Origin: Bdellovibrio sp047344985
Lineage (GTDB): Bacteria > Bdellovibrionota > Bdellovibrionia > Bdellovibrionales > Bdellovibrionaceae
NCBI RefSeq assembly: GCF_047344985.1
Contig: NZ_CP178861.1
Coordinates: 2,418,001-2,482,000 of the forward strand
Length of the DNA: 64,000 nucleotides
Reading direction: 5' to 3'
Position numbers and translations under genes: made by a program. Below the pieces are notes generated by a model that saw only the letters and a program-made list of their open reading frames with translations, did no database searches and was not told where the DNA came from. Below are positions 16,941-26,058 of this stretch, one piece after another; positions within the stretch are counted from its first letter, which is position 1; every line of letters starts with the position of its first letter.

Positions 16941-17698
16941 AGTATTTTGTTTTTCTTGTTATTACTTTAAGTGCAAGCCTGCTAACCGATCTTTCGGCGC
17001 ACTCCTACGTCGTTGTTTGGAATGTCGGACAAGGTCAGTGGGTTACGGCGGTTTCTCCATCAAGCTGTATTCACTTTGATATGGGTGGAGAGTTTTTTCC
17101 GTGGGAAAAAATTCTTCGTTCGTGTGCTACTAAGAAAAACATTGTTTCTTTGAGTCACTGGGACTGGGACCATATTGGAGCTTTATCCAAAAATCCGGTT
17201 CGTTCTCAGTTGAAAGATCTCTGTATTTTTCTGTCTCCGCTCGGGACGTCGAGCGCACGGAAAATGAAACTTTTAAAAAGTTTTCGTTCTTGCGAAGAGG
17301 CTTTAGACTTGCGGCCCTTCGATCTGCAGGCGGGAGTCGACGTTTGGACTCCGCTAAAAAATAAAAAATCTAACGAGCAAAGCCGTGTCGTTTTATATAA
17401 AAACATTCTTTTGCCTGGCGACTCCCCTTCGACTCAGGAAAAAATCTGGCGACATCTTTATTGGGTTCGACAAAGTCGAGTTCTGATTTTAGGTCACCAC
17501 GGCAGTGCCACGAGCACTTCGGTAGAGCTTCTGCAGTCACTTCCGTCGCTAAAACTTAGCATTAGTTCGGCGCGATGGGCGCGCTACAAACATCCTCATA
17601 GTGCGACAGAGTACCGACTTATGAAGGTCCATATTCCCCTTCTTCGCACCGAAGACTGGGGGAATATTTGGCTTGAACAAGTTTTGTCGGAAAAATAA
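16937..17698 (+). CDS. ComEC-type metallo-beta-lactamase-fold domain as a separate protein
   Basis: A 253-residue protein with an N-terminal hydrophobic segment (about residues 1-20, signal peptide or anchor) and a metallo-beta-lactamase fold: VVVWNVGQGQWVTA strand pair, then SHWDWDHIGAL, the H-x-D-x-D-H metal motif, ILLPGDSPS, and LILGHHGSATSTS. These are the features of the C-terminal domain of ComEC, proposed to degrade the non-transforming strand. Here it is a free-standing exported protein translated by overlap with the channel gene. A start at 16862 would lie inside the channel gene and remove the signal sequence from the N-terminus, so the ATG at 16937 is preferred. Confidence 0.8.
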   Translation: MKYFVFLVITLSASLLTDLSAHSYVVVWNVGQGQWVTAVSPSSCIHFDMGGEFFPWEKILRSCATKKNIVSLSHWDWDHIGALSKNPVRSQLKDLCIFLSPLGTSSARKMKLLKSFRSCEEALDLRPFDLQAGVDVWTPLKNKKSNEQSRVVLYKNILLPGDSPSTQEKIWRHLYWVRQSRVLILGHHGSATSTSVELLQSLPSLKLSISSARWARYKHPHSATEYRLMKVHIPLLRTEDWGNIWLEQVLSEK

Positions 17699-17699
17699 T

Positions 17700-19136
17700 C
17701 TAACCTTCCACGACCAGGCGCAAATCCAAGACGGCCTGTTGCAGACTTCTTGATTGCTCCTTCAACATTTCGCTGGAAGCCGCAGCTTCTTCCGCGGACG
17801 CCGCATTCGCCTGTGAAGCTTGATCTAACTGCTGAACCGCTTTTGTGATTTGACTCACTCCTGCCAGCTGCTCGCTTCCCATTGACACGATTTCTGAAGT
17901 CAAGTCTGTGATTTTTTTGATGGAGTTTACGACGTCTTTAAGCACGGCTTCATTACCATTGGCGATTTGCGCACCGTCTTCGACCTTAGCAACGCTGTCT
18001 TTAATAAGCGTTGAAATGTCTTTGGCAGAAGTCGCACTTCTTTGCGCCAAGGTTCTGACGGCATCTGCGACGACCGCAAAGCCTTTTCCTTGCTCACCGG
18101 CTCTAGCCGCTTCCACTGAAGCATTGAGAGCCAGAAGATTTGTTTGGAAAGCAATGTCGTCAATGACAGCAATGATTTCTTCCATTTTTGAAGAGCTTTT
18201 TTTGATGTCGTTCATGGAACGAATCAACTGAGCCATCTCCGCCTCACCTTGCGCTGCGGTCGCGTTCCCGTGTGCGGCTAATTTTGATGTTTCTATGAGA
18301 GATTCATTGGCTCTTTTCGTCATGCCGGCAATTTCCTCTAAAGAAGCCGATGTTTCTTCGACAGACGCTGCTGTTTCCGTATTGGCATTTGCCAGCTGAT
18401 TGCTCGCAGTCGCGATTTCGATCACGGCACCGTCAATGCTTGACGAAACTTTTTCAATCGAGTTTGAAACACTCGCCAAGCGACGGGAAATTTTCCCCGA
18501 CATAAAAGTCGCAACGATCAAGACAATCATCATCACCGTGAAGGCAACGACAAAACCTGTAGCCATCGTCTTGCGAATAGCCTCCGCACTTTCTTTGCTC
18601 GTCGCTTCGAGCTTGCGTTGAAATCCTTCAGTGAGTTTATTCAAAGACTCTACTACAGGGCGATCTTTGCCTTTAAGCGCGATATCCGCCGCTTGATAAT
18701 TATGATCACCCGTTTTTAGAAAGCCTTCTTTAGCTTCCTGGTACTGTTTGAATAGATTCGCTTCTGCCGTCAAAAAATCTTCGGTCAAAGCTCTGTCTTT
18801 TGAATCTGTTAAACGTGACTGCAGACCTTTAACAAGAGCGCGGACTTCATTGCTTTTATCAGTAAGCTCCGCAGAATACTTCGCGTAACTTTCAGGGTCA
18901 TGCCCTCTGATAAGAATGTCTTTCCAGGCTTGCACTTCGCTCTTGAAAGCGAATGATATTCTGCCGACATCGCGCATTTTCTGGGCACGCCCTACTAAGT
19001 TTTCGACGACGTGACCGTTTTGATCGGCCGCCATCAGTAGAACGACTGAAAACACGGCGCCGATTGAAACCGCCGTTAACAAAGTTAAAAATAGAACCTT
19101 AGAACGTAAACTCAAACTCAACTTAGAAAAATCCAT
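17700..19136 (-). CDS. Methyl-accepting chemotaxis protein with four-helix-bundle-type sensor
   Basis: A 478-residue chemoreceptor. Membrane helices at about residues 13-33 and 190-212 bracket a helical periplasmic sensor of the 4HB_MCP type. A HAMP domain is not obvious: the second membrane helix runs quickly into a long coiled coil. The signalling hairpin tip is intact, with AFQTNLLALNASVEAARAGE followed by GKGFAVVADAVR, which contacts CheA and CheW. The C-terminus lacks a CheR-binding pentapeptide. ATG start with GAGG eight bases upstream. Ligand unknown. Confidence 0.88.
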   Translation of the reverse strand: MDFSKLSLSLRSKVLFLTLLTAVSIGAVFSVVLLMAADQNGHVVENLVGRAQKMRDVGRISFAFKSEVQAWKDILIRGHDPESYAKYSAELTDKSNEVRALVKGLQSRLTDSKDRALTEDFLTAEANLFKQYQEAKEGFLKTGDHNYQAADIALKGKDRPVVESLNKLTEGFQRKLEATSKESAEAIRKTMATGFVVAFTVMMIVLIVATFMSGKISRRLASVSNSIEKVSSSIDGAVIEIATASNQLANANTETAASVEETSASLEEIAGMTKRANESLIETSKLAAHGNATAAQGEAEMAQLIRSMNDIKKSSSKMEEIIAVIDDIAFQTNLLALNASVEAARAGEQGKGFAVVADAVRTLAQRSATSAKDISTLIKDSVAKVEDGAQIANGNEAVLKDVVNSIKKITDLTSEIVSMGSEQLAGVSQITKAVQQLDQASQANAASAEEAAASSEMLKEQSRSLQQAVLDLRLVVEG

Positions 19137-19393
19137 AACGCCTCAATAAATTAAAAGTTGTAGATGTTTCGGTCTTTCTTTAATGAACTTAAGTCTGAAA
19201 ATCCAACCAACCCCTAGGGCCAGATCAGCTGAATGAGGTCCAATAGAAGCGCGCATTTCGCGGACCTGACTACTTACTAGACATCTGAACACGAAAAAAA
19301 CAGCGCATTTAGGATAATTTCCCCGGCATGGATCATGAAGAAAGGGCATCGAACCTAAATTGAACGTCATTTAAACAAACATAAGGAGTCTCT

Positions 19394-19732
19394 ATGAAAA
19401 AAATGGTTATCGTTGGTTTATTGCTCGCTTCTACAATCGCTCAGGCAACTGAGATCTCTCAAGTTTACTCTGCTTCTGTCACAAGCACAGTGGACTCTAT
19501 TTTAGCGATCCCTCTTTTGACATCTGCGGGAACAGCGGGCACTTCAGCTGCTATCTCTGGCAACACTCATAAGCTCGTTCTTGCGGCTAAAGAAGACGCT
19601 GCGACTTTCGTGGCTTCAGACGCTACAATCCGTGGCGCTGCTCTTCAAAAAGCTTTGGAAGCTATCCGCGCTGAAAACCCAGCGTTGCAGGCTTCTGATC
19701 TTGATCTCGCTCAAGGCATCTTAAGAATGTAA
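19394..19732 (+). CDS. DUF2388-family small exported protein
   Basis: A 112-residue protein with a signal peptide cleaved near residue 19 (IAQA). The mature part contains LVLAAKEDAATFVASD and GAALQKALEAIRAENP followed by LQASDLDLAQGIL, which fits the DUF2388 family known mainly from Pseudomonas. Function of the family is not known. A strong AAGGAG precedes the ATG. It sits 72 bases upstream of a DUF4105 protein gene in the same direction; I recall the two families being neighbours in other proteobacteria, which would mean a conserved functional pair. Probably periplasmic. Confidence 0.75.
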   Translation: MKKMVIVGLLLASTIAQATEISQVYSASVTSTVDSILAIPLLTSAGTAGTSAAISGNTHKLVLAAKEDAATFVASDATIRGAALQKALEAIRAENPALQASDLDLAQGILRM

Positions 19733-19804
19733 TTTAGATTTCGGCGGAGCTTCCCTCTCTCAGCTCCGCCGCTTCCTTCACTGTCTCGCTGAAAGGAGTT
19801 CTCA

Positions 19805-21736
19805 ATGAAATTATTAGCTCTACTTTCGCTCAATCTTCTTTTGACAGTGCAGGCCTTTGCCTTTGGATACGATCTCTCAGACAAAAGTATCCCGACGGCG
19901 GCTCGTCCCGCGTTACAAACTCTTTTTGCGAAGTCTTCAAGTTTGCTTCCAGTGAAGCTTAAACAGGCTCTTAAAAAAGACCTTAAAGTTGAAATTTCTG
20001 ATCTTAAAGCTAAAAACAAAGATGCGATGGCGCTTTATCGTCGCGGTCATATTTATTTAGATAAAACTGTGCTTGTCGAAGTGATGCGTGGTGAAGCCAA
20101 AGCCACTCCAACCAACAGAACTCACAAAACTCTTTATAAAGAAATTCTCGCAGCTGTCCTTCACGAAACGGCCCATGCCTATGACCATGAAGATGTGCAT
20201 TCTTCACAAGAATACGCGCAAATCAATTACTGCAAAAACAGCGACGACAACCGAAATAACAATCGCAGTGATCCAGAGTGCCGTGCTTACATCAATATGA
20301 ACCGCAGTTTTTCGCAAAATCCATATTTCTTGTTAATTGCGGGTTTTGAAAAAGACGATGAAAGCTGGATGAAACATCGTAGCCCTGACATCTATGAACT
20401 GACAGATCATGAAGAATTCTTTGCGGTGAACATGGAATACTTTCTTCTTGATCCTGAGTACGCGTGCCGTCGTCCGACGTTGGCGCGTCTTTATAAGTCA
20501 CAATTTCAACATGATCCGTTTCCGGGTGTGAAATGTGATGCTCCGTTGACTTATGTGGTTCCGAACTACAAAGAGAACGAAAATCCCGTCAAAAAAATTG
20601 ATTTAAGCCGCGTTTACCAAGTTCATTATTTCTTGGCTGACGAAGGTGAAGACATGTCGAGCGGCTGGGGACACTCGATGTTCCGTCTGGTGATTTGCTC
20701 TCCAGAAAGAAAAGTCGTTGGTCCTGAGTGCATGAAGGACGTGAATGAACACATCATTCTTTCTTACCGCGCGTTCGTAAATGGAATTCAGATCAACACT
20801 TTAAAAGGCCTGAATGGATCTTATCCATCGCGCTTGTTCTTCGTTCCACTTTCGCAAGTGATTGACGAATACAATAAAACAGAAATGCGCGACATTAAGA
20901 GCATTCCGTTGAATCTCACTCGCACGGAGATTGCCCAGTTTGTGACTCGCGCGATTGAAACGCACTGGAGTTATGACGGTAAGTACTATTTCGTTTCTAA
21001 TAACTGCGCCACCGAAAGCTTGAATCTTTTAAAGTCCTCTGTGTGGAGACCTGGATTGATTTACGCTTCAATCAAAACTCCAATGGGTCTTGAAAAAGAG
21101 TTAGTTAACAGAAAAATGGCGAACAACTCGATGTTTGGAAATCGTTTGAAGGCTATTGAAGATGCTTATCTTTTTGACTCTTACAGAAGTCGTTATGACA
21201 TGAGCTATGGTGTCATTCAAAAAACGCTGCGTCTCCCCTACAAAAACTTTACGGAGTTTTTAAAGCTCTCTGCAAAAGATCGTAGCGCTCTTTATCAGGG
21301 CATTAGCCGTTTGACAGGGAAAGACCGTCTGAAATCCGCAGCGGCCCTCTTGATGTTAGAAACAGCGGCTCACCGCTTTGTGATCGCAAATATCCACACG
21401 ACTTTGCAGAAGTGGGTTCTTGAGGACATGAAGGCGGCAAAAAAGAATAATAAGAAATCGGACGTTGTTGAAGTGACAGAAAGCATTCTTAAAATCAGCA
21501 ATATGTTCTCACAACCTGCAGCCTTCCTTGCAGGAGCTCCAGGTTACGGTCTTCCTTCAGGCAGCGATTGGGAAATTTTAGAAAACCGCACTCGTCAAAG
21601 CCAATCTCAAGGTGGCATGGTGTACAGTCAGGCGGAAGCTCAGATGTTGCAATTGATTTCTCCAGAGCAACAACGCGAGCTTGATCAAATCAAAAAGAAC
21701 ACCGAGTTTGGATTGTCCTTTATCAAAGCGATTTAA
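19805..21736 (+). CDS. DUF4105-family exported protein with HExxH motif
   Basis: A 643-residue exported protein (signal peptide about residues 1-20). The N-terminal half carries a zinc-peptidase-like helix, H120-E-T-A-H124, with a downstream DHEEFFAVNMEYF helix that could supply the third ligand as in gluzincins. The second half matches DUF4105: SSGWGHSMFRLV, then VPLSQVIDEYN and the invariant-looking SNNCATESLNLL, which could hold catalytic Cys/His residues. The rest is helical. The family has no established function; an envelope protease or amidase is a guess. It forms a probable operon with the DUF2388 gene; AAAGGAG precedes the ATG. Confidence 0.72.
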   Translation: MKLLALLSLNLLLTVQAFAFGYDLSDKSIPTAARPALQTLFAKSSSLLPVKLKQALKKDLKVEISDLKAKNKDAMALYRRGHIYLDKTVLVEVMRGEAKATPTNRTHKTLYKEILAAVLHETAHAYDHEDVHSSQEYAQINYCKNSDDNRNNNRSDPECRAYINMNRSFSQNPYFLLIAGFEKDDESWMKHRSPDIYELTDHEEFFAVNMEYFLLDPEYACRRPTLARLYKSQFQHDPFPGVKCDAPLTYVVPNYKENENPVKKIDLSRVYQVHYFLADEGEDMSSGWGHSMFRLVICSPERKVVGPECMKDVNEHIILSYRAFVNGIQINTLKGLNGSYPSRLFFVPLSQVIDEYNKTEMRDIKSIPLNLTRTEIAQFVTRAIETHWSYDGKYYFVSNNCATESLNLLKSSVWRPGLIYASIKTPMGLEKELVNRKMANNSMFGNRLKAIEDAYLFDSYRSRYDMSYGVIQKTLRLPYKNFTEFLKLSAKDRSALYQGISRLTGKDRLKSAAALLMLETAAHRFVIANIHTTLQKWVLEDMKAAKKNNKKSDVVEVTESILKISNMFSQPAAFLAGAPGYGLPSGSDWEILENRTRQSQSQGGMVYSQAEAQMLQLISPEQQRELDQIKKNTEFGLSFIKAI

Positions 21737-21737
21737 T

Positions 21738-22724
21738 TTATTGAATCGCTTTTTCAATCATGTTTTTCAGTGCACTCATCTGCGAGCCTGACTTTGTCAT
21801 ATAGTTAGGCCCTGTAAATCCAAACCAGTCCCAACAGGCGTAAGGATTGTCCTTAGGAATCTTTGCTGATTGCGGATAAAGCACGATAATACGATTTGTC
21901 TCTGCCCACTCGTTATAGCCTGCCAAAGTCGCAAACTTATCTTGAATAAAATCTGGATTCATCTGGCAACCATGAAGAGCCACATGCAAACGGCATTGGA
22001 TTCCTTGCTGACATTCGCTGGGCACGTACACCCAGCCCTCTTTATAAAGCGGTGTTTTCTCATCGCCGAAATCACCTTGTGAGAACTTAATTAAGTTCTT
22101 TGGTTCAAAGTTTCCACGCTCGTTCAAAGATCCATAAGCTGATTTTAAAATTTCTCCTGCAAGATCAAAGTTGCACTTTAAAAGCCACGGAAGGAATCCC
22201 ATCTGACAAGGGTTTCCTGAACTGAGGGTCGGAAAACCGTGAGCTGAAACAATGCTTTTCTCTGTTGTGATTTGTGATGGATTCGCGAAGACTTTGTAGA
22301 ACTCTTCTAGCTTCTCTGAATTTAAGGCATGAATGACGCTGTCTTTGACACTTGCATAGAGGTAAATTTTCTGGCGAGTTATATTTGTTAAAGAATCAAT
22401 CTGCCCTTCGTCAGCCAATCTTCTGGCTTCGGCAATCTGCACGTTGGAATCAATCCCTTGAGGTTGCCCCATACAACGACTTTGCGCTTTTTGTGAATCC
22501 CCTTCCGAACACCAATAAATTCCTCCAGCGACACTCGCTACGGCCGAGATATTTTTAGAATAGGCGACCCCCATTTGGACTGCCATATAGCCGCCTGAAG
22601 AAACGCCGGAAATTGAAATGGCATTGCGATCGACTTTCCAAGAACCCAACGGGGCCGTCGTTGGAGATTGGTTGGGTTGAGAGGCAAAAAGAGTCGTGAT
22701 TAAAAGTGCGAAGAAAGCCGACAT
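21738..22724 (-). CDS. Secreted PHB-depolymerase-like esterase
   Basis: A 328-residue alpha/beta-hydrolase with a signal peptide (cleavage near residue 15). The nucleophile elbow is G40-V-S42-S-G in ISGVSSGGYMAVQ; a C-terminal LHVALHGCQMNP and CWDWFGFTGPNY are typical of the extracellular poly(3-hydroxybutyrate) depolymerase family. Paired cysteines suggest disulphides. Such enzymes hydrolyse short-chain polyhydroxyalkanoates or related esters; a predator would meet such polymer in prey, though the substrate here is not proven. Converges with the DUF4105 gene with one base between the stops. GGAGG precedes the ATG. Confidence 0.8.
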   Translation of the reverse strand: MSAFFALLITTLFASQPNQSPTTAPLGSWKVDRNAISISGVSSGGYMAVQMGVAYSKNISAVASVAGGIYWCSEGDSQKAQSRCMGQPQGIDSNVQIAEARRLADEGQIDSLTNITRQKIYLYASVKDSVIHALNSEKLEEFYKVFANPSQITTEKSIVSAHGFPTLSSGNPCQMGFLPWLLKCNFDLAGEILKSAYGSLNERGNFEPKNLIKFSQGDFGDEKTPLYKEGWVYVPSECQQGIQCRLHVALHGCQMNPDFIQDKFATLAGYNEWAETNRIIVLYPQSAKIPKDNPYACWDWFGFTGPNYMTKSGSQMSALKNMIEKAIQ

Positions 22725-22798
22725 AAATCCTCCAGGGTTGTAACAAGTTTTTCTCTGGAGATTTTTCTTGTCAATGAGGGCTTATGATTTTGCAAAAT

Positions 22799-22828
22799 AA
22801 AAGGCCCGCATTTTCATGCAGGCCTTTT
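22799..22828 (-). terminator. Terminator of alanine dehydrogenase gene
   Basis: AAAAGGCC and GGCCTTTT pair, with GCA/TGC pairing inside around a short loop. On the minus strand the stem ends in TTTTATTTT. Confidence 0.75.
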
Positions 22829-22856
22829 GAAATTTCTAGAGTAGAAACTTAAGGAA

Positions 22857-23963
22857 TTAACCTTTGTAAGGTCTGTATTCCATGTGAAGGTCTTTAGCTA
22901 CTGGCTCGTAACATACGTAACCACCGTAAGTGTTCAAACCTTTGAACAACGCTGGTGATTTCGCAATAGCGTCTTCAACGCCCATTGCAGCTAGCATAGA
23001 ACCGTATTTCGCAGTGACGTTTGTCAAAGCGTAAGTCGAAGTTCTAGGTACAACGCCTGGCATGTTAGGCACACAGTAATGGATCACACCATCAACTTCG
23101 TAAGTTGGGTTTTGGTGAGAAGTCGGACGGCAAGTCTCAATACAACCACCTTGGTCCACTGCAACGTCAACAACAACAGAACCTTTGCTCATAGAAGCGA
23201 TCATCTCTTTAGAAACAAGAGTTGGAGCTTTGTGGCCCGTGATCAAAACACCACCGATAACAAGATCAGAATCTTTCACTGAATCTTCGATGTTTTTAGA
23301 GTTCGAGAACAAAGTCATGCAACGACCTTGGAAGATATCATCAAGATATTCCAAACGTGCTGTGTTCACATCAAGGATAGTCACAGAAGCGCCAAGACCC
23401 ACTGCCATTTTCGCTGCATTCGTACCAACAACACCACCACCGATGATAGTGACTTTAGCTGGTTTTACGCCCGTTACACCACCCATCAAGATGCCTTTTC
23501 CACCATGATCTTTTTGAAGGTAGAAAGCACCGATTTGAGTCGCCATACGACCTGCAACTTCAGACATAGGAGTCAAAAGCGGCAAAGAACCGTTGTCCAA
23601 TTGGATTGTTTCGTAAGCAATCGCTTTCACTTTACGCTCGCAAAGAACTTTCGTTAGCTTCGCTTCTGCAGCCAAGTGAAGGTATGTGTAAAGGATTTGG
23701 TTTTCCTTCATGAGTTCGTATTCGTCAGGAAGTGGCTCTTTCACTTTTTGGATCATGTCTGCTTTTGCATACACTTCTTTTTTAGTGTCGATGATTTTCG
23801 CACCAGCTTTTTCGTATTGCTCGTTGCTGATACCAGAACCGACACCTGCGTCTTTTTCAACGATAACTGTGTGGCCTTCTTTCACGTACTGACGAACGCC
23901 AGCTTCAGTGATACCAACACGGTTCTCAGAAATTTTAATCTCCTTAGGAACACCGATAATCAT
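22857..23963 (-). CDS. ald: Alanine dehydrogenase
   Basis: A 368-residue NAD-dependent enzyme converting L-alanine to pyruvate and ammonia. The catalytic pair is K75 (KVKEPLP) and H96 (TYLHLA), the same positions as in characterised bacterial enzymes. The NAD-binding Rossmann motif is VTIIGGGVVGTNAAKMA near residue 170, and the C-terminal MPGVVPRTSTYALTN is conserved. Length is exactly standard. ACAGGAG precedes the ATG. It stands alone with its own terminator. In an amino-acid-consuming predator it would feed carbon from prey alanine into pyruvate; this last point is inference. Confidence 0.95.
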   Translation of the reverse strand: MIIGVPKEIKISENRVGITEAGVRQYVKEGHTVIVEKDAGVGSGISNEQYEKAGAKIIDTKKEVYAKADMIQKVKEPLPDEYELMKENQILYTYLHLAAEAKLTKVLCERKVKAIAYETIQLDNGSLPLLTPMSEVAGRMATQIGAFYLQKDHGGKGILMGGVTGVKPAKVTIIGGGVVGTNAAKMAVGLGASVTILDVNTARLEYLDDIFQGRCMTLFSNSKNIEDSVKDSDLVIGGVLITGHKAPTLVSKEMIASMSKGSVVVDVAVDQGGCIETCRPTSHQNPTYEVDGVIHYCVPNMPGVVPRTSTYALTNVTAKYGSMLAAMGVEDAIAKSPALFKGLNTYGGYVCYEPVAKDLHMEYRPYKG

Positions 23964-24063
23964 GATTACTCCTGTCGGGGGTTCTTATTAAAACCCCTTC
24001 TGTTAAACCTCATTTTGACAACCCAGGAAATATGCCAGATCGGCAATAAAAAGCAACGGGCCC

Positions 24064-24108
24064 AAGGTGCCTGACGCAGTATGGGCCGAAAAAAGAAGCA
24101 GGCACCTT
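24064..24108. repeat. Inverted repeat upstream of the papain-fold-like gene
   Basis: AAGGTGCCTG (24064-24073) and CAGGCACCTT (24099-24108) are perfect complements around a 25-bp loop, followed by TT. It lies between two divergent promoters, about 140 bp before the next plus-strand gene. Could be a terminator-like or dispersed repeat; the rest of the 280-bp gap shows nothing clear. Confidence 0.5.
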
Positions 24109-24243
24109 TTACAGGCTTGTTTAGCGAATAACGGCGGTCCTTCTGAAAAAGGGCCTCAAATGCAATTAAATCGACTTATATGCCGTATTTTTTGGCAGAG
24201 GTGTTGCTCCTTCCGTTCCCGAATATAATCGTGGAGAATTTCT

Positions 24244-25902
24244 ATGAAGTTTCTAGGCACCCTCTCGTTCGTTTTCCTGGCCTCTTTTGCGGCTCAGGCC
24301 CAGTCTGCGGCGACCCAGTGGCGTATTACTCAGCCGACCTGGACAGACCTGCATGAACGGCAATTTGGCGAGTTTGTTACACGTATTGGTGAGGCCGTTG
24401 AAAAACGTCAATGCTGGAAAGTGGATAACTGCCTAAAAAGTTCCGCCAATCCTTATTTCAATTCTGATCCTGCAGGTCTTAAATATTTCGCAGACTGCGC
24501 GGATCTTCCTTATTACTTGCGCGCTTATTTTTCATGGAAAAACGGTCTTCCGTTTTCGATCGTGAGCGAAGTTAAAGCGAACTTAGAGCCGGGACAAGAT
24601 CCTAAAGACGTGAAGGACCTTCGTTACAACAACCTCGGCAACTACGTAAATAAACGCTACGACGTTCTCACAAAGAACGGCCTTTTCAAGAACACATACC
24701 CGAATGCTCTTGAAGTTTTGAATGACATCGTTCCAGGTTACACGTTCTCTGCGACTTATCGTATGTTGGGTGATGTTGATCAAGACCTTTTCACAGATTT
24801 CTATCCTGCTAAAATTGATCGCAATGGTGTTCGCCCTGGAACTGTGATCTATGATCCTAATGGACACGTGGCGATTGTTTATAAAGTCGCTGATGATGGA
24901 CGTGTGTTCTATATCGATGCTCATCCAGACAACTCTTTGACGATGGGTATGTTCACTCCAAAGTTTGTTCGCAGTCGTCCTGCTCAAGGTGCTGGATTTA
25001 AAAACTTCCGTCCTTTGGCGGTGGTGGATGCGAAACTGGATTCATCTGGAAACTATATTGGCGGAAAAATTATTGCTGCCGCTAATACGCAACTCGCTTC
25101 ATTTGGCTTAGAGCAATACTACGGAACACAACCGGATCCTCAAGGATGGAGCAAAGGAAAGTTTGTCGTCAACGGACAGACTGTGAATTTCTATGACTAC
25201 GTTCGCATGAGCTTGATGCAAGGTGAACAGCACATTGATCCACTTAAAGATATGGCACAATTGACAGACGATATTTGCGTGAGTCTAAAAGACCGCGTTG
25301 ATGCAGTCGAGGCCGCTCGCACTTCGGGCGTTTATTTGAAACCTCATCCGGAAAAATTGCCGGCGAACATTTACGGAGCTGAAGGCGAATGGGAGGCTTA
25401 TGCAACTCCTTCACGTGATGCTCGTTTGAAAGTGGCTTTCATTGATTTATTGAATCAAACAAAATCAAACATTGAGCGCTACAAGAAAAGAGATCCAGCC
25501 ATCCGTTATAACGGCGGAAACTTAGCTGCGGACTTGTTTGCGATTTATGCGCAAAAAGCTCAGGCTTGTCAGTTTTCTTACACGACGACAAACGGTCTGA
25601 CCGTAAGAATGAACCTGGAAGCTGCCCGCCAAAGATTGTTTGCGATGAGTTTTGACCCTTATCACTGTATTGAAAATCGTTGGGGCGCAAGACTTGATCA
25701 GGAAATGGCCTCTTGCACGGACGACGAAAACAAACGCGCGTGGTACGAAAAAGAAAAATGGTTGCGCAACCAACCCGAGCGCAAATACGACGCCCGTATG
25801 GATTACACGCTGGATGAGATCACGGGCCCGATGCCCGGCGGAGTCGGCATAGAAACCGCTCCTGATGTGGATATCGTGGGTTATCTCAAATCACAGCGCT
25901 AA
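24244..25902 (+). CDS. Secreted protein with a possible papain/NlpC-like active site
   Basis: A 552-residue exported protein with a signal peptide cleaved near residue 19 (AQA). Residues 80-230 resemble an NlpC/P60 or CHAP-type fold: C85-A-D at the start of a helix (YFADCADLPYYLRAYF), then a strand NGHVAIVYKV with H208 and a following YIDAHPD. That order, Cys then His then a polar residue, is that of papain-fold amidases, but similarity is too weak for a family name. The C-terminal 300 residues contain a Cys-rich region (CQFSYTT, CIENRWG, CTDDENK). GGAG precedes the ATG. Possibly a wall hydrolase or an envelope enzyme; no operon partner. Confidence 0.55.
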   Translation: MKFLGTLSFVFLASFAAQAQSAATQWRITQPTWTDLHERQFGEFVTRIGEAVEKRQCWKVDNCLKSSANPYFNSDPAGLKYFADCADLPYYLRAYFSWKNGLPFSIVSEVKANLEPGQDPKDVKDLRYNNLGNYVNKRYDVLTKNGLFKNTYPNALEVLNDIVPGYTFSATYRMLGDVDQDLFTDFYPAKIDRNGVRPGTVIYDPNGHVAIVYKVADDGRVFYIDAHPDNSLTMGMFTPKFVRSRPAQGAGFKNFRPLAVVDAKLDSSGNYIGGKIIAAANTQLASFGLEQYYGTQPDPQGWSKGKFVVNGQTVNFYDYVRMSLMQGEQHIDPLKDMAQLTDDICVSLKDRVDAVEAARTSGVYLKPHPEKLPANIYGAEGEWEAYATPSRDARLKVAFIDLLNQTKSNIERYKKRDPAIRYNGGNLAADLFAIYAQKAQACQFSYTTTNGLTVRMNLEAARQRLFAMSFDPYHCIENRWGARLDQEMASCTDDENKRAWYEKEKWLRNQPERKYDARMDYTLDEITGPMPGGVGIETAPDVDIVGYLKSQR

Positions 25903-25922
25903 TAAATTTAATTCGTTTCCCG

Positions 25923-25966
25923 CGAAGAGACACAAACTTGAGTGTCTCTTCGTATTTCTGTTTTTT
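25923..25966 (+). terminator. Terminator of the preceding secreted-protein gene
   Basis: CGAAGAGACAC (25923-25933) and GTGTCTCTTCG (25942-25952) pair perfectly around an eight-base loop; TATTTCTGTTTTTT follows. Confidence 0.7.
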
Positions 25967-26058
25967 CGGCACCTAAGGTTATCTATCTTTAATGAAACTT
26001 CGCTTCAGGCAAGCTCACTCCACACCGATGAATTATTCATCGGCAAAGGAGTTGCCCA

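Noticed and set aside
19143..19370. A 75-codon minus-strand frame upstream of the chemoreceptor gene
   Set aside because: No ribosome binding site, unrelated composition, and it occupies the promoter region shared by two divergent genes.
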